Source: JAPXSY01 sp033812795
GTDB lineage: Bacteria; Verrucomicrobiota; Kiritimatiellia; RFP12; UBA1067
Direction of reading: 5' to 3'
NCBI GenBank assembly: GCA_033812795.1
Contig: JAPXSY010000044.1
Location: 1-25,675, forward strand
Length of the DNA: 25,675 nt
Position numbers and translations under genes: made by a program. Positions 13,525-21,735 of this stretch are shown piece by piece (within the stretch, counting starts at the first letter, position 1; each line of letters starts with the position of its first letter). The notes below the pieces were generated by a model. That model was given only the letters and a program-made list of their open reading frames with translations, ran no database searches and had not been told where the DNA came from.

Positions 13525-14846
13525 GCGCACCCTCCTTTTCCGCCTTTTTCCTGTCCCGCCAGTCTGGCGGCCAACTTGGGCAACCCGGGATCCCGTGCGC
13601 CGAATGTCACCAACACCCCGCCGGGAACCGCCTTCTCCCGCATCCGGACCTCAGCGTCCTCCAAGGTTTGAACCGGGAGAACTGTAACACCTTTTTCACG
13701 AAGCAGGGAAGCCAAAACGTCGCTGCCGATCGTCCGGTCGGCCGTACCGCCCGCATCGTAGACCGGCGGCAGCAGGAGGGTGTCCTGAGGCCGGCAAACC
13801 CGCGCGAAAGCAGTCGCCAGCCCGGTCATCATCTTGCGCAGCGGCGCGTAGCCGTGCGGCCGCCAGACGGCGCACACGCCAGCCGGAAATGCCGTCGCGA
13901 GGGTGGTCCACGCCGCCGCGAGTTTTTCGGGATTGTGCGCGTAGTCATCGACCACCGTCGCCGCGCCGCAACGACCCACACGCTGCAAACGACGCTCCAC
14001 ACCGCCGAACGCCGCCAGCGCGGCAGCCAGCCGCTCGGGTGCCGCCCCCAGTGCGCGTGCCATGCGCACCGCGTGCCACGCATTGTGGACGTTGTGCAGA
14101 CCGGGCATCGGCACATGATACGTAACCTCTTCAAATCGGAACGAACCGCCCCACCCTTCTGTGCGCGCCTCTGCCGGTCCGCCGCCGTCGCCGCGTCCGT
14201 CGATCACCGCACCCGGCACCCGCGCGCGGAAGGAGGCGAAAAGCGCCAGCGTTTCATCCAGCCCGAAGTGGTCCGCCGAAGCGTTGGTGATGATCGCGTG
14301 CTCAGGGCTGAAGACCATCAGCGAGCGGTCCGATTCGTCCGCTTCGATCACCGCCCACTCGCCCGCGCCTTTTCTGACCGATCCGATACGCGTACCCTCC
14401 GCGCTCCAGCCTGCCACCGCCGCGCCGTTGACCACCAGCGGATCGAACCCCGCGCCCTCCAGCAGACAGCCCAGCATCGCCGTCACCGTGCTTTTGCCGC
14501 TGGTGCCGGTCACGGCGATCAGGCGTCGCCCCTCAGTCAGCCGCGCCAGTTCGGCCGCGCGGTGTACGACCGGGACCTCCAATGCCTGCGCGCGCAGAAC
14601 CTCCGGGTTGTCCGACTCGATCGCGCTGCTGATCACCAACCGCTCGGTTTGCGGCGTGATGCCTGTTCCGTCCTGCCGGCAGAGCCGCACACCCTGCGCC
14701 GCGAGGCAAGTCAGCACCCCGGTCTCGTCCCCCGCATCCAGCAGGCGATCCGAACCGCTGACCCTTTCGCCTTGATCCAGCAACGCCTGCGCCAACGCGC
14801 TCATCCCGACGCCGCCGATACCCGCAATGTGAATCTCTCGCCGCAT
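13521..14846 (-). CDS. murC: Mur ligase, UDP-N-acetylmuramate--L-alanine ligase (MurC) type
   Basis: MurC adds L-alanine to UDP-MurNAc with ATP, the first peptide step of peptidoglycan synthesis in the cytosol. The 441-residue protein opens with HIAGIGGVGMSALAQ, the nucleotide-binding signature shared by MurC and Mpl. The ATP loop is GTSGKST (114-120) instead of the usual GTHGKTT. The middle domain has EADESD and NASADHFGLDE; the C-terminal domain has DDYAHNPEKL where MurC usually has DDYGHHP. These changes put it in a divergent MurC-like clade; other Mur-type ligases (Mpl, amide ligases) cannot be excluded. ATG at 14846 has GGAGAGGTG at good spacing. An in-frame ATG at 14861 overlaps the comEC stop (TGATG) but lacks a ribosome site. 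It lies between comEC and the thioredoxin-like gene in one operon. Confidence 0.82.
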   Translation of the reverse strand: MRREIHIAGIGGVGMSALAQALLDQGERVSGSDRLLDAGDETGVLTCLAAQGVRLCRQDGTGITPQTERLVISSAIESDNPEVLRAQALEVPVVHRAAELARLTEGRRLIAVTGTSGKSTVTAMLGCLLEGAGFDPLVVNGAAVAGWSAEGTRIGSVRKGAGEWAVIEADESDRSLMVFSPEHAIITNASADHFGLDETLALFASFRARVPGAVIDGRGDGGGPAEARTEGWGGSFRFEEVTYHVPMPGLHNVHNAWHAVRMARALGAAPERLAAALAAFGGVERRLQRVGRCGAATVVDDYAHNPEKLAAAWTTLATAFPAGVCAVWRPHGYAPLRKMMTGLATAFARVCRPQDTLLLPPVYDAGGTADRTIGSDVLASLLREKGVTVLPVQTLEDAEVRMREKAVPGGVLVTFGARDPGLPKLAARLAGQEKGGKGGCA

Positions 14847-14860
14847 GTCACACCTCTCCA

Positions 14861-16516
14861 TCACCACTGTGTGTCCGTCAGCCATGCCAACCCATCCGGA
14901 CGACGCCTGCGCGTGTTCAGCCAGGCCGCCAGCACCAGCAACACGCCGAACCAGAGCCAAACCCGCCAAAGCGGCCAAGGCTTGATGCGCAGGTTCGCCC
15001 CAGGGAACGCCACCGTAATCTGGGCGGCCTTAACCATCACACATGTGAAAAAACCGGCGGCGTTATTGAAGCAACCGGCCACCCACTCGCTCACCGTACT
15101 CGTCATCACTCCGAGACAGCTCGCGACCACGATGAAAAACGAACACGGCCCCACCGCCAGATTCGCGAAGAGCCCGCCCGGCGTGAAACGTCCGAAATAG
15201 TGGGCGGTCAAGGGGAGCGACGCCGCCCAGGCCGCCAGCGACACGGCAAACGAATCGGACACCCATGTGATCGCACGCGCCAGCATGTTCAGACGGCGCG
15301 CGCGCATCTTTGCGCCAGCGGCTCGCGCCAGATTCGCGCGCTCGGTCAGACGCGCAACGCGGAACAACCGTTGCCCCGCCTGACAGAAGGGTCGGCAAAA
15401 GGCCACCAGCCCGCCCATCACGGTAAACGAGAGCACACAGCCGATATCAAAGATCAGCCAAGGCTGCATGGCATGCACTATCAACGCGGTGCCTGCCAGG
15501 GCCATCAGAGCGTTCGGCCGACGCCCGATCAGCGGCGCGGCCAGATAGAGCAACGCCATGAGGCAGGCGCGCACCGCGGGCGGCCGTGCACCGGTGAGCG
15601 CCGTGTAGAAGATTAAAAGCGGACCGCTCGCCAAAACCCAATAGGTGCGCGGAATGCCGCAAGCGGCGACCGCGAGACTCAACACGGCCGCCACCAAAAC
15701 GATATGCAGACCGGAGATCGAGTAGACGTGAATCGTGCCGGAATCCACAAAGACGCGACGTAGCGCAGGCGGCATCACATGGCGGTTGCCCAGCAGCATC
15801 GCCTGATTGAGCGCCGGGATATCGCCCCACGTCTCGATGCCGATCACCACGCGCCGGGATGCGGTGCGCCGGGCGTTCGCGACACGCGCACGCCAAGCCG
15901 ACGGACTGATCGCCGCCAGCCGGGAGGCGCGCCCCTCGCCAGTGTTGAGGGTCAATTGCAGCAAACCGTTGCGCTTCTTGCGCACGCGCCCCGAACCGCG
16001 TATGCGCCAGATCTCGCCGGGCTGCGGCGTCGCGCCGGCTGCCCCTTCTGCCGCGCCGAACCAAGTGACCTCCACCGGCAGGTGACGGCAGGCAAAGGCA
16101 CCGTCCTCGGTTCGCAACCTTTCGGCTCGGAAGGTGTGCTTGGCCGCGCGTCCGCGCAGCGGCTGGACAGTTACCTCCGGACCCACGCGACAGACGTAAG
16201 TCTGCGGCTGGCTGAGCGCACGGAAGCGGCGCGTCTCGTCATCGCGACCGGCGCGGTCACGCGCCGCCAGCGCCCAACCGACCAGCAGAAAGCAGAGCGC
16301 GACAAAGATGCTCCGTAGCGGGGTACGCGTAAAGACCGCCATATACGCGCACAGCAGCGCGGCAGCAACGATGACGGCCCACCACACGCCAACCACCCGG
16401 TAACCGCACATGATCCCGGCCAGCAGACACACCGTAGCAGCCAATAGCGGTTGGCGGTCGAGCCAGAGACCCACCGCCGCCATCACCCGCATGTAAGGGT
16501 TCCTGAAGCCGCGCAC
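14861..16516 (-). CDS. comEC: ComEC/Rec2 family DNA-uptake channel protein, without the beta-lactamase-like domain
   Basis: ComEC forms the inner-membrane channel through which single-stranded DNA enters during transformation. The 551-residue protein has N-terminal membrane helices (residues ~20-85), a soluble OB-like part (~95-205, VTVQPLRGRAAKHTF to LLQLTLNTGEG) and the competence domain from ~225 (ALNQAMLLGNR, HVYSISGLHIVLVAAVL), with about ten helices up to the C-terminus at WLTDTQW. The metallo-beta-lactamase-like nuclease domain found at the end of full-length ComEC (usually 700-800 residues) is absent. The GTG at 16516 has GGGAG 5 bases upstream; ATG at 16492 with AGGA is an alternative. 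It is the first gene of a minus-strand operon with murC, a thioredoxin-like gene and lpxC. Confidence 0.88.
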   Translation of the reverse strand: MRGFRNPYMRVMAAVGLWLDRQPLLAATVCLLAGIMCGYRVVGVWWAVIVAAALLCAYMAVFTRTPLRSIFVALCFLLVGWALAARDRAGRDDETRRFRALSQPQTYVCRVGPEVTVQPLRGRAAKHTFRAERLRTEDGAFACRHLPVEVTWFGAAEGAAGATPQPGEIWRIRGSGRVRKKRNGLLQLTLNTGEGRASRLAAISPSAWRARVANARRTASRRVVIGIETWGDIPALNQAMLLGNRHVMPPALRRVFVDSGTIHVYSISGLHIVLVAAVLSLAVAACGIPRTYWVLASGPLLIFYTALTGARPPAVRACLMALLYLAAPLIGRRPNALMALAGTALIVHAMQPWLIFDIGCVLSFTVMGGLVAFCRPFCQAGQRLFRVARLTERANLARAAGAKMRARRLNMLARAITWVSDSFAVSLAAWAASLPLTAHYFGRFTPGGLFANLAVGPCSFFIVVASCLGVMTSTVSEWVAGCFNNAAGFFTCVMVKAAQITVAFPGANLRIKPWPLWRVWLWFGVLLVLAAWLNTRRRRPDGLAWLTDTQW

Positions 16517-16741
16517 GTTTCTCCCGTTTTCTCAGCCGACTGTCATCAATGATCGTCATGGTACTAGAGTCAGGCGCGCCCCGCAACGGTAATCGGTTAG
16601 TGACAGGCTTATCGCGACCACCCAGTAGTCGCAATGATGAATGTAAAAACGGGCGGGGCACGGCTGCATGGCGCAAGGTTTTAACCTCGTCTTTGTGACC
16701 ACTGTGTGGCCACAAAAAGTGGCTATGGTTTCCTTGCGGCA
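16517..16741. other. Divergent noncoding region between comEC and the permease
   Basis: No gene is seen. Two overlapping small dyads lie at CCAC-TGT-GTGG (16699-16709) and GCCAC-AAAAA-GTGGC (16709-16723), mutually exclusive as hairpins and possible operators. I found no convincing comEC promoter here, though one must exist for the minus-strand operon. Confidence 0.35.
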
Positions 16742-16789
16742 CCATCAGTATCGCCATCGGTATCGCTATCGCTATCGGGATCGGAATCG
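16742..16789 (-). repeat. Composite repeat, locus 3: degenerate inverted hexamer array
   Basis: On the minus strand eight consecutive hexamers read GATTCC, GATCCC, GATAGC, GATAGC, GATACC, GATGGC, GATACT, GATGGT. The array lacks the constant linker, the invariant 15-mer and the GAAACC array, so it is a decayed or minimal copy, opposite in orientation to loci 1 and 2. It sits in the promoter region upstream of the permease gene. Confidence 0.7.
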
Positions 16790-16905
16790 CACTTGACCCG
16801 CTTTGACACATTGCCTACGCTATGGCGTCATCGTTCGCCGGAAACGGGGGCATGCGGCGCAGGATCGCCGCAGAAACCCGACACCACCATAAAAAGGAGC
16901 CTTGT

Positions 16906-18330
16906 ATGAACGAGAAGAGCCGTGTGCCCGCCTATCTGGAGTGCGCGCAACCCAATCCGGCCGCCAACCGTGCGCCGTGGTACAAGAACATCGCCCCGTC
17001 TTACGCGGGTGTCTTCCTGTGGTTCGTCTTCTGGTCCGGAACCGCCTCGCTTCTGGGCGGGAATGCGGGCGGTATTTTCGCGGCGGGCTGGCCGGTGGCC
17101 CTGCTCGGCATCATAGCGGGCGGCGCGATCTGCTACCTGCTCTTTTACCACGTCTTCGGCTGTCTGGGCCAGAAGACCGGCCTGCCGCTCTACATCGTCG
17201 GCTCCTCGACCTTTGGCGCGAAGGGCGGTTTTTTCCTGCCCGGCTTCTTGATGGGACTGTTGCAGTTCGGTTGGGTGGCGGTCAATATCGCGGGAGCGGC
17301 CTACGCGCTGAACCTTTTCCTGAAACTGCCGCCCGGATCGCCGTGGCTCTACGCGATCATGATCGTATGGGGCGTGGCCAGCGTCGTGATGGCGCTCAAA
17401 GGCATCAAGTATGTGGCGATGATCTCCACCTGGCTGCCGATCGTGCCGGCCTTGGTCCTGCTCGCGGCACTGGCCAAAACCATCGGCGGACTCGGTTCGT
17501 TTGATGCGGCTGCATTCGTGGCAGCGGCCAAGGCAGGGAATCCGGATGCGCTGCCGGCGTTGGGCGGCACGGCGATCATCTTTGCGTTGATCACGCACAT
17601 CGTCGGCTTTACCGCCACCGCCGGCGCGGCGGGCGTGGACTTCGGAACCAACGCGCGCAACAAAAAAGACGTGGTGATGGGCGGTCTGGTCGGCATCCTC
17701 GGAGCGATCGTCCTGACCGCTGGCGTCGCGGCTCTGATCGTCGCCGGTTTCTACGGCACGGCGGCTGGCAAAGAGCTGATGGCGCAGGGCAAGGTGGTGC
17801 TGGATCCGGTGGCGCTTCTGGCCAACCTGTTCGGCGATAAGGCGGGCGGTGTGTTGGCCTTCCTGCTGGCCATCTGCGCCTTCCCGAGCTGCTGTTTCTC
17901 CGCGCTGATCGCGGCCAACTCCATCAAGACCACGCTGCCCAAGATCAACCCCTGGATCTCCTGCGGCATCGGATGCGTGATCGCCGAGATTCTGGCGATG
18001 ACCGGCGTGGCGCTCAAGCTGCCGGTGATCTTCGGTTTCTTCGGCGCTTCCTTCGGACCGATCTGCGGCGCGATGGTCGCCGAGTACTTCATCAACAAGG
18101 GCCGCTGGAGCGGGCCGCGCGCGGGCTTCAACCCGGCAGGCTGGATCGCTTGGCTGGTCGGCTTCGTAATCGGCGCGCAACCGCAGCTTGTCGCCTGGGG
18201 TCTGCCCCTCGGCAAACCGTTGCCGCTGAGCCTGATTCTGGCCTTCTTCGCTGGAGCGGTGATCTACGCGCAGCTGGCGAAAATCCAGACGCCGGTTCTG
18301 CCTTATCCGCAGGCCTCACCTGAACGGTGA
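16906..18330 (+). CDS. NCS1-type (cytosine/purine permease-like) transporter
   Basis: A 474-residue inner-membrane protein with about 12 hydrophobic segments, the usual size for the nucleobase:cation symporter-1 family that includes cytosine permease CodB. The N-terminus has the family's soluble lead with a Pro/Trp motif (NRAPWYKNIAPSYAGVFLW), helix 1 carries Gly-rich GTASLLGGNAGG, and FTATAGAAGVDFG plus FPSCCFSALIAAN fit substrate- and cation-site helices. The substrate may be cytosine, another pyrimidine or a purine; no deaminase gene lies beside it, so this is open. ATG at 16906 is fixed by AAAAAGGAG with 6-base spacing. A possible promoter (TTGACC at 16793, weak -10 TACGCT at 16816, 17-base spacer) lies just after the inverted hexamer array. 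It is convergent with the TPR gene and probably transcribed alone. Confidence 0.8.
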   Translation: MNEKSRVPAYLECAQPNPAANRAPWYKNIAPSYAGVFLWFVFWSGTASLLGGNAGGIFAAGWPVALLGIIAGGAICYLLFYHVFGCLGQKTGLPLYIVGSSTFGAKGGFFLPGFLMGLLQFGWVAVNIAGAAYALNLFLKLPPGSPWLYAIMIVWGVASVVMALKGIKYVAMISTWLPIVPALVLLAALAKTIGGLGSFDAAAFVAAAKAGNPDALPALGGTAIIFALITHIVGFTATAGAAGVDFGTNARNKKDVVMGGLVGILGAIVLTAGVAALIVAGFYGTAAGKELMAQGKVVLDPVALLANLFGDKAGGVLAFLLAICAFPSCCFSALIAANSIKTTLPKINPWISCGIGCVIAEILAMTGVALKLPVIFGFFGASFGPICGAMVAEYFINKGRWSGPRAGFNPAGWIAWLVGFVIGAQPQLVAWGLPLGKPLPLSLILAFFAGAVIYAQLAKIQTPVLPYPQASPER

Positions 18331-18351
18331 GCGCTTTTACCCTCACCGTTC
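18322..18351. terminator. Hairpin between convergent genes, possible bidirectional terminator
   Basis: GAACGGTGAG (18322-18331) and CTCACCGTTC (18342-18351) form a perfect 10-bp stem with a 10-base loop. It includes the stop codon of the permease gene and lies 22 bases beyond the stop of the TPR gene. No T-run follows on either strand, so termination is probable by position but not proven. Confidence 0.5.
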
Positions 18352-18373
18352 CCGAAAAAGCGGACGCATCAGC

Positions 18374-21300
18374 CTACCGGGCTTTGCGTCCGGAGGCCTC
18401 TTCCACGAGACGGGCCAACACCTCCTGATCGAACCGGGAGAGTTCGCCCTGCCGGTTCCGGAGTAGCCGGATCGTTTCGCGCGCCCGTTCGATCTCCCCC
18501 TTCTTGAGCAGGATGCGGGCCAGCGTGATTTTGACGCGGAGGTCATCCGCGTACAGGCTGATCGCCTGGTTGACCGCGCGTTCCGCCTCATCGAGATCCT
18601 TGCCTGCATCCAGCAGAATCGCTCCCAGCGTCTCCCACGCCACGTACAGCTCGGCGTTCATCTTGATGGCGGCCCGGATCTGCGCCTCGGCGTCGTCAAA
18701 CCGACGGATCCGGCGCAGCACCTCTGCCAGATCGTTCAGCGCCGCGGCACTCGGCTTGGCTTCCACACTGCGGCGCAGAAAATCCTCCGCCTCGCCGTAC
18801 GCTCCCTCTTGCAGACGCAGCGATCCCATCACATAATTCGCGAGCGCGTGTTTGCGGTTGACGCGCAACACCTGACGGGCATGCAGTTCCGCCGCCTCCT
18901 GATCGTTCATCGCGATATCCAGTTGCAGAATCATATCCTTGACGCCGGGGATATCCGGCCGCAGCATGGAGGCCCGGATGAATCCTTCGCGGGCCACGCG
19001 CTGGAAATTCTTGCCCTTGCGCATCGCGACCTGCGCGCGCGTGATCTGAATGAAATAATCGTCCGGGGTTCCGGCGATCGACTCCATCTTCGGGAGAATC
19101 ACCTTCTCCACATCCGCATCCTCTTTCTGCTGCAACTGAACCATGGCCAACATCGCCCACGCCTGCAGGTTCTTGGGCTGGAGGTCCGTGAGTTCCTGCA
19201 ACGCGAGCCGCGCCCGGCCGATATCGTTGTTCATCAGATGAATGACCGCCCACTCGACACCCAGCGAGCCTTTCCGGTCATCCGATTGAGCCGCCTTTTC
19301 CAACCACTGTTTAGCTTTATCCAACGCGCTATCCCGCACCGCAAGACGCGCAAGCCCGAGCATGGCGGCGCGGTTTTTCGGGTCGCTGCGGATGATGTCC
19401 TGATACACCGCCTCGGTTTTGTTGCGATCCTCCGACAGCGCGTACACCGCCGCCATGGCCTGCATGGCGTTGACGCGCTGATCCGTGGGCAACAGATTGA
19501 TGGCGCGCGTCACCCCCGCCAATGCGGCTCCGGTCTGGCCGGACAGCGCCCAACCCCATCCGAGGCGCGCGAAGATCTCCGGCGACCGCACATACCCGTA
19601 ATAACGCGACAGGGACCACAGCGGATATTTCTGTTTGAGATTGCCGATGAAATCCTTGAGTTCGCGCTCGATGGACTCTTTGAACGGATTGGCCGCGCTG
19701 ACCCCCCGGCGCGCCATCTCAAAGCGGTTGAACATGGCCGACACGTTGTCGGGATCGATCTGGTCATGGACGATCGTGTAAACGGCAAAGGCCTCCGCAT
19801 CCTTCCCGAGATCCTCAAGCAGCACACCGAGGTTGTTCGCCACAAAACCCATATGCCGCCGCAGGTGAGCGCGCAAGCGCACCGTCGGGTCGTCGCTCCC
19901 CTTTTTGTCGCGGGCCAGCGGGACGTCCATCTCCTTCCAGAACGCCTTGTACTCCTCCAGCAACGGCCGGTCTTGGAGAGTCCGGATGTCACGGCATCCA
20001 CTGAAAAAGAAAAACTCCGGCACCGGGGTGATCCCGGCGGTGTACCAGAAATCCGGCACGCCGAAAACCGCCACCTTCTTCTCAATCTCGCGGTCCATCG
20101 CGAACCAGTCCTGAATGAACGGCAGCACGCCAAGCTCCAACGTGTTCTTCATCCGCTGCCGTTCGGTCGGCTCGAACATCTGTTTCTCTTCGACCATCTT
20201 GGCGAGGAACTGGAGATAATGGGGGCTCATGTCTTTCTGCAGACAAAGCAGATTCAGCTCCTGCCCGCGTTCGCGCGCCAGAATCTGCAGATGCGGATCC
20301 AGCGTGCCATCTGTCACGAACCAGGTGCGCCCGTCGAGCCGGTCAAGGACCTCCCGCGCACAGCGGTCAGCGAACGCGCCGCTCTGGCCGCCGCACTCGA
20401 AGGCGTTGATCAGCGCCGCCAGCACCACAAACAGCGCGAGCGGGTAGGTGAAGATCAGCCCGAGCCAATCCCCGGTCTGCTGGGTGATCGCCTTCACCTC
20501 ATGCCCCTGACGCGGACGTTTCACAACCAGAAGCAGATACCAGTAGGCCACCAGATACCCGGCCGTCATGGACAGCATCAGGTAAGAGCAAACCGGGAGG
20601 CGTCCGGTCGGCTTGATGATCTCCCACGGCGAAATCTCGGCATTGGCCAGACCCAGCACCACCAGCACACTCAACGTGATGTGCAGGATATACTGGCTCC
20701 AGGAACGCTCATTGTTGAGCGCGCGGAAGGCCGTCAGCCCGCTGGCCACCCACGGCACCACGCTCATGAGGATCAGCACCAGCCATCCCACGCGCGGCAA
20801 CCCGGAACGAAGCTGGCGGATCTGATTTTTCCAGACCTGCACCAGCACATCCATGACACTGGAGAACCCCAGCGCACTGCCTTGCGCATCCAAAAACCGC
20901 CGGGCCGCAACATAGTAGAGGGAGAGACCCGCCACCGCCAGCACGCCGATCCACGCGACCCGCGTGAGCGTCAACGCCTCACGTTTCCACAGCACATAAA
21001 TCAGGAATACCAGAAACACCGGAGCGAGCGGAATGAAGAGCACCGACTCCACGACCCCGATCCCCTGCAGCACCGCGAACACCACCAAAAACAACCGCCA
21101 TCCCGAGTTCGCATAGCACACGAGCAGATACGCGGAAACAAGCGCGAGCAGGATGTCAAAAGACTGGTAATGCAGGCGCGTCGAGGCTTTCCACATCGGC
21201 ACCGAGAAGAGAAAGGCCAGAACCGTGACCGATGCGGCCAACGTGGCGACCCGCGGGGCGTATTCGATCGAGTACTCCTCGTACAGGGTGTTTCGGATCA

Positions 21301-21616
21301 GAAACGCCATGACCCGGTAGAGCAGCATCACGGCGATGACCCCGCACACAACGCTGAGCAGATTCATCCGCACCGGCAGCGTGAAAAAAGACAATCGGCT
21401 GACTGCCCCGGCCAGCGTTCCCCAAACCGGATGCAAGGGCAGCTCCGCCGTCTCGATCCCGCTGCATATCGCCATCAGGCGCGCGGACTCTCCGGGGTAC
21501 ACTCCGCGCGACACGGTCAACCCGTAAACGCCCGCCGCCAGCAACCCGAAGCCGAACGACAACCAACCGTCGATTTTACGCCGTTGCGCAGACACCTCTT
21601 GGAAACCTTTAATCAT
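18374..21616 (-). CDS. Large membrane GT-C-like (DUF2723) protein with C-terminal TPR repeats
   Basis: A 1080-residue two-part protein. Residues ~15-425 hold about ten to twelve membrane helices. The start (GLTVSRGVYPGESARL, then LPLHPVWGTLAG near 60 and PVRMNLLSVVCG) resembles DUF2723, a GT-C-type family related to protein O-mannosyltransferases, in which an early acidic residue and an HPPG-like motif lie at the outer face. A soluble part (~430-600) follows, then helical tetratricopeptide-like repeats from about 600 to the end, many with the A-x-L-G-A and P pattern (AWAMLAMVQLQQ, AWETLGAILLDAG). It may glycosylate exported proteins or bind an envelope partner through the TPR part; neither is shown. 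ATG at 21616 has AAGGT about 11 bases upstream. A promoter (21693-21721) precedes it, and it follows the glycosidase gene on the same strand. Confidence 0.7.
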   Translation of the reverse strand: MIKGFQEVSAQRRKIDGWLSFGFGLLAAGVYGLTVSRGVYPGESARLMAICSGIETAELPLHPVWGTLAGAVSRLSFFTLPVRMNLLSVVCGVIAVMLLYRVMAFLIRNTLYEEYSIEYAPRVATLAASVTVLAFLFSVPMWKASTRLHYQSFDILLALVSAYLLVCYANSGWRLFLVVFAVLQGIGVVESVLFIPLAPVFLVFLIYVLWKREALTLTRVAWIGVLAVAGLSLYYVAARRFLDAQGSALGFSSVMDVLVQVWKNQIRQLRSGLPRVGWLVLILMSVVPWVASGLTAFRALNNERSWSQYILHITLSVLVVLGLANAEISPWEIIKPTGRLPVCSYLMLSMTAGYLVAYWYLLLVVKRPRQGHEVKAITQQTGDWLGLIFTYPLALFVVLAALINAFECGGQSGAFADRCAREVLDRLDGRTWFVTDGTLDPHLQILARERGQELNLLCLQKDMSPHYLQFLAKMVEEKQMFEPTERQRMKNTLELGVLPFIQDWFAMDREIEKKVAVFGVPDFWYTAGITPVPEFFFFSGCRDIRTLQDRPLLEEYKAFWKEMDVPLARDKKGSDDPTVRLRAHLRRHMGFVANNLGVLLEDLGKDAEAFAVYTIVHDQIDPDNVSAMFNRFEMARRGVSAANPFKESIERELKDFIGNLKQKYPLWSLSRYYGYVRSPEIFARLGWGWALSGQTGAALAGVTRAINLLPTDQRVNAMQAMAAVYALSEDRNKTEAVYQDIIRSDPKNRAAMLGLARLAVRDSALDKAKQWLEKAAQSDDRKGSLGVEWAVIHLMNNDIGRARLALQELTDLQPKNLQAWAMLAMVQLQQKEDADVEKVILPKMESIAGTPDDYFIQITRAQVAMRKGKNFQRVAREGFIRASMLRPDIPGVKDMILQLDIAMNDQEAAELHARQVLRVNRKHALANYVMGSLRLQEGAYGEAEDFLRRSVEAKPSAAALNDLAEVLRRIRRFDDAEAQIRAAIKMNAELYVAWETLGAILLDAGKDLDEAERAVNQAISLYADDLRVKITLARILLKKGEIERARETIRLLRNRQGELSRFDQEVLARLVEEASGRKAR

Positions 21617-21692
21617 GGCTCATCAACCTTGCTTTGAAGAAAAACGACCCCTTGGCTTAATGCAAACCGACTGATCTGTATCATGACAGAAA

Positions 21693-21721
21693 AGTATAAC
21701 GGTTTGACCCCCTCTCCGCAA
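21693..21721 (-). promoter_or_regulatory. Predicted promoter of the GT-C/TPR gene
   Basis: On the minus strand TTGCGG (21721-21716; 3 of 6) and TATACT (21698-21693; 5 of 6) are 17 bases apart. It lies between the stop of the glycosidase gene at 21736 and the ATG at 21616. The -35 match is weak. Confidence 0.4.
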
Positions 21722-21735
21722 GTCCGGCAATCGGC

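Noticed and set aside
16828..18180. Long minus-strand open frame opposite the permease gene
   Set aside because: It is the antisense of a clear 12-helix permease, with a Arg/Gln/Asp/His-rich composition typical of shadow frames in GC-rich DNA, and no ribosome site.
18809..21637. 942-codon plus-strand open frame opposite the GT-C/TPR gene
   Set aside because: It mirrors the real gene; its product is His/Arg/Gln-rich with no fold or family resemblance. Long antisense frames are expected at this base composition.
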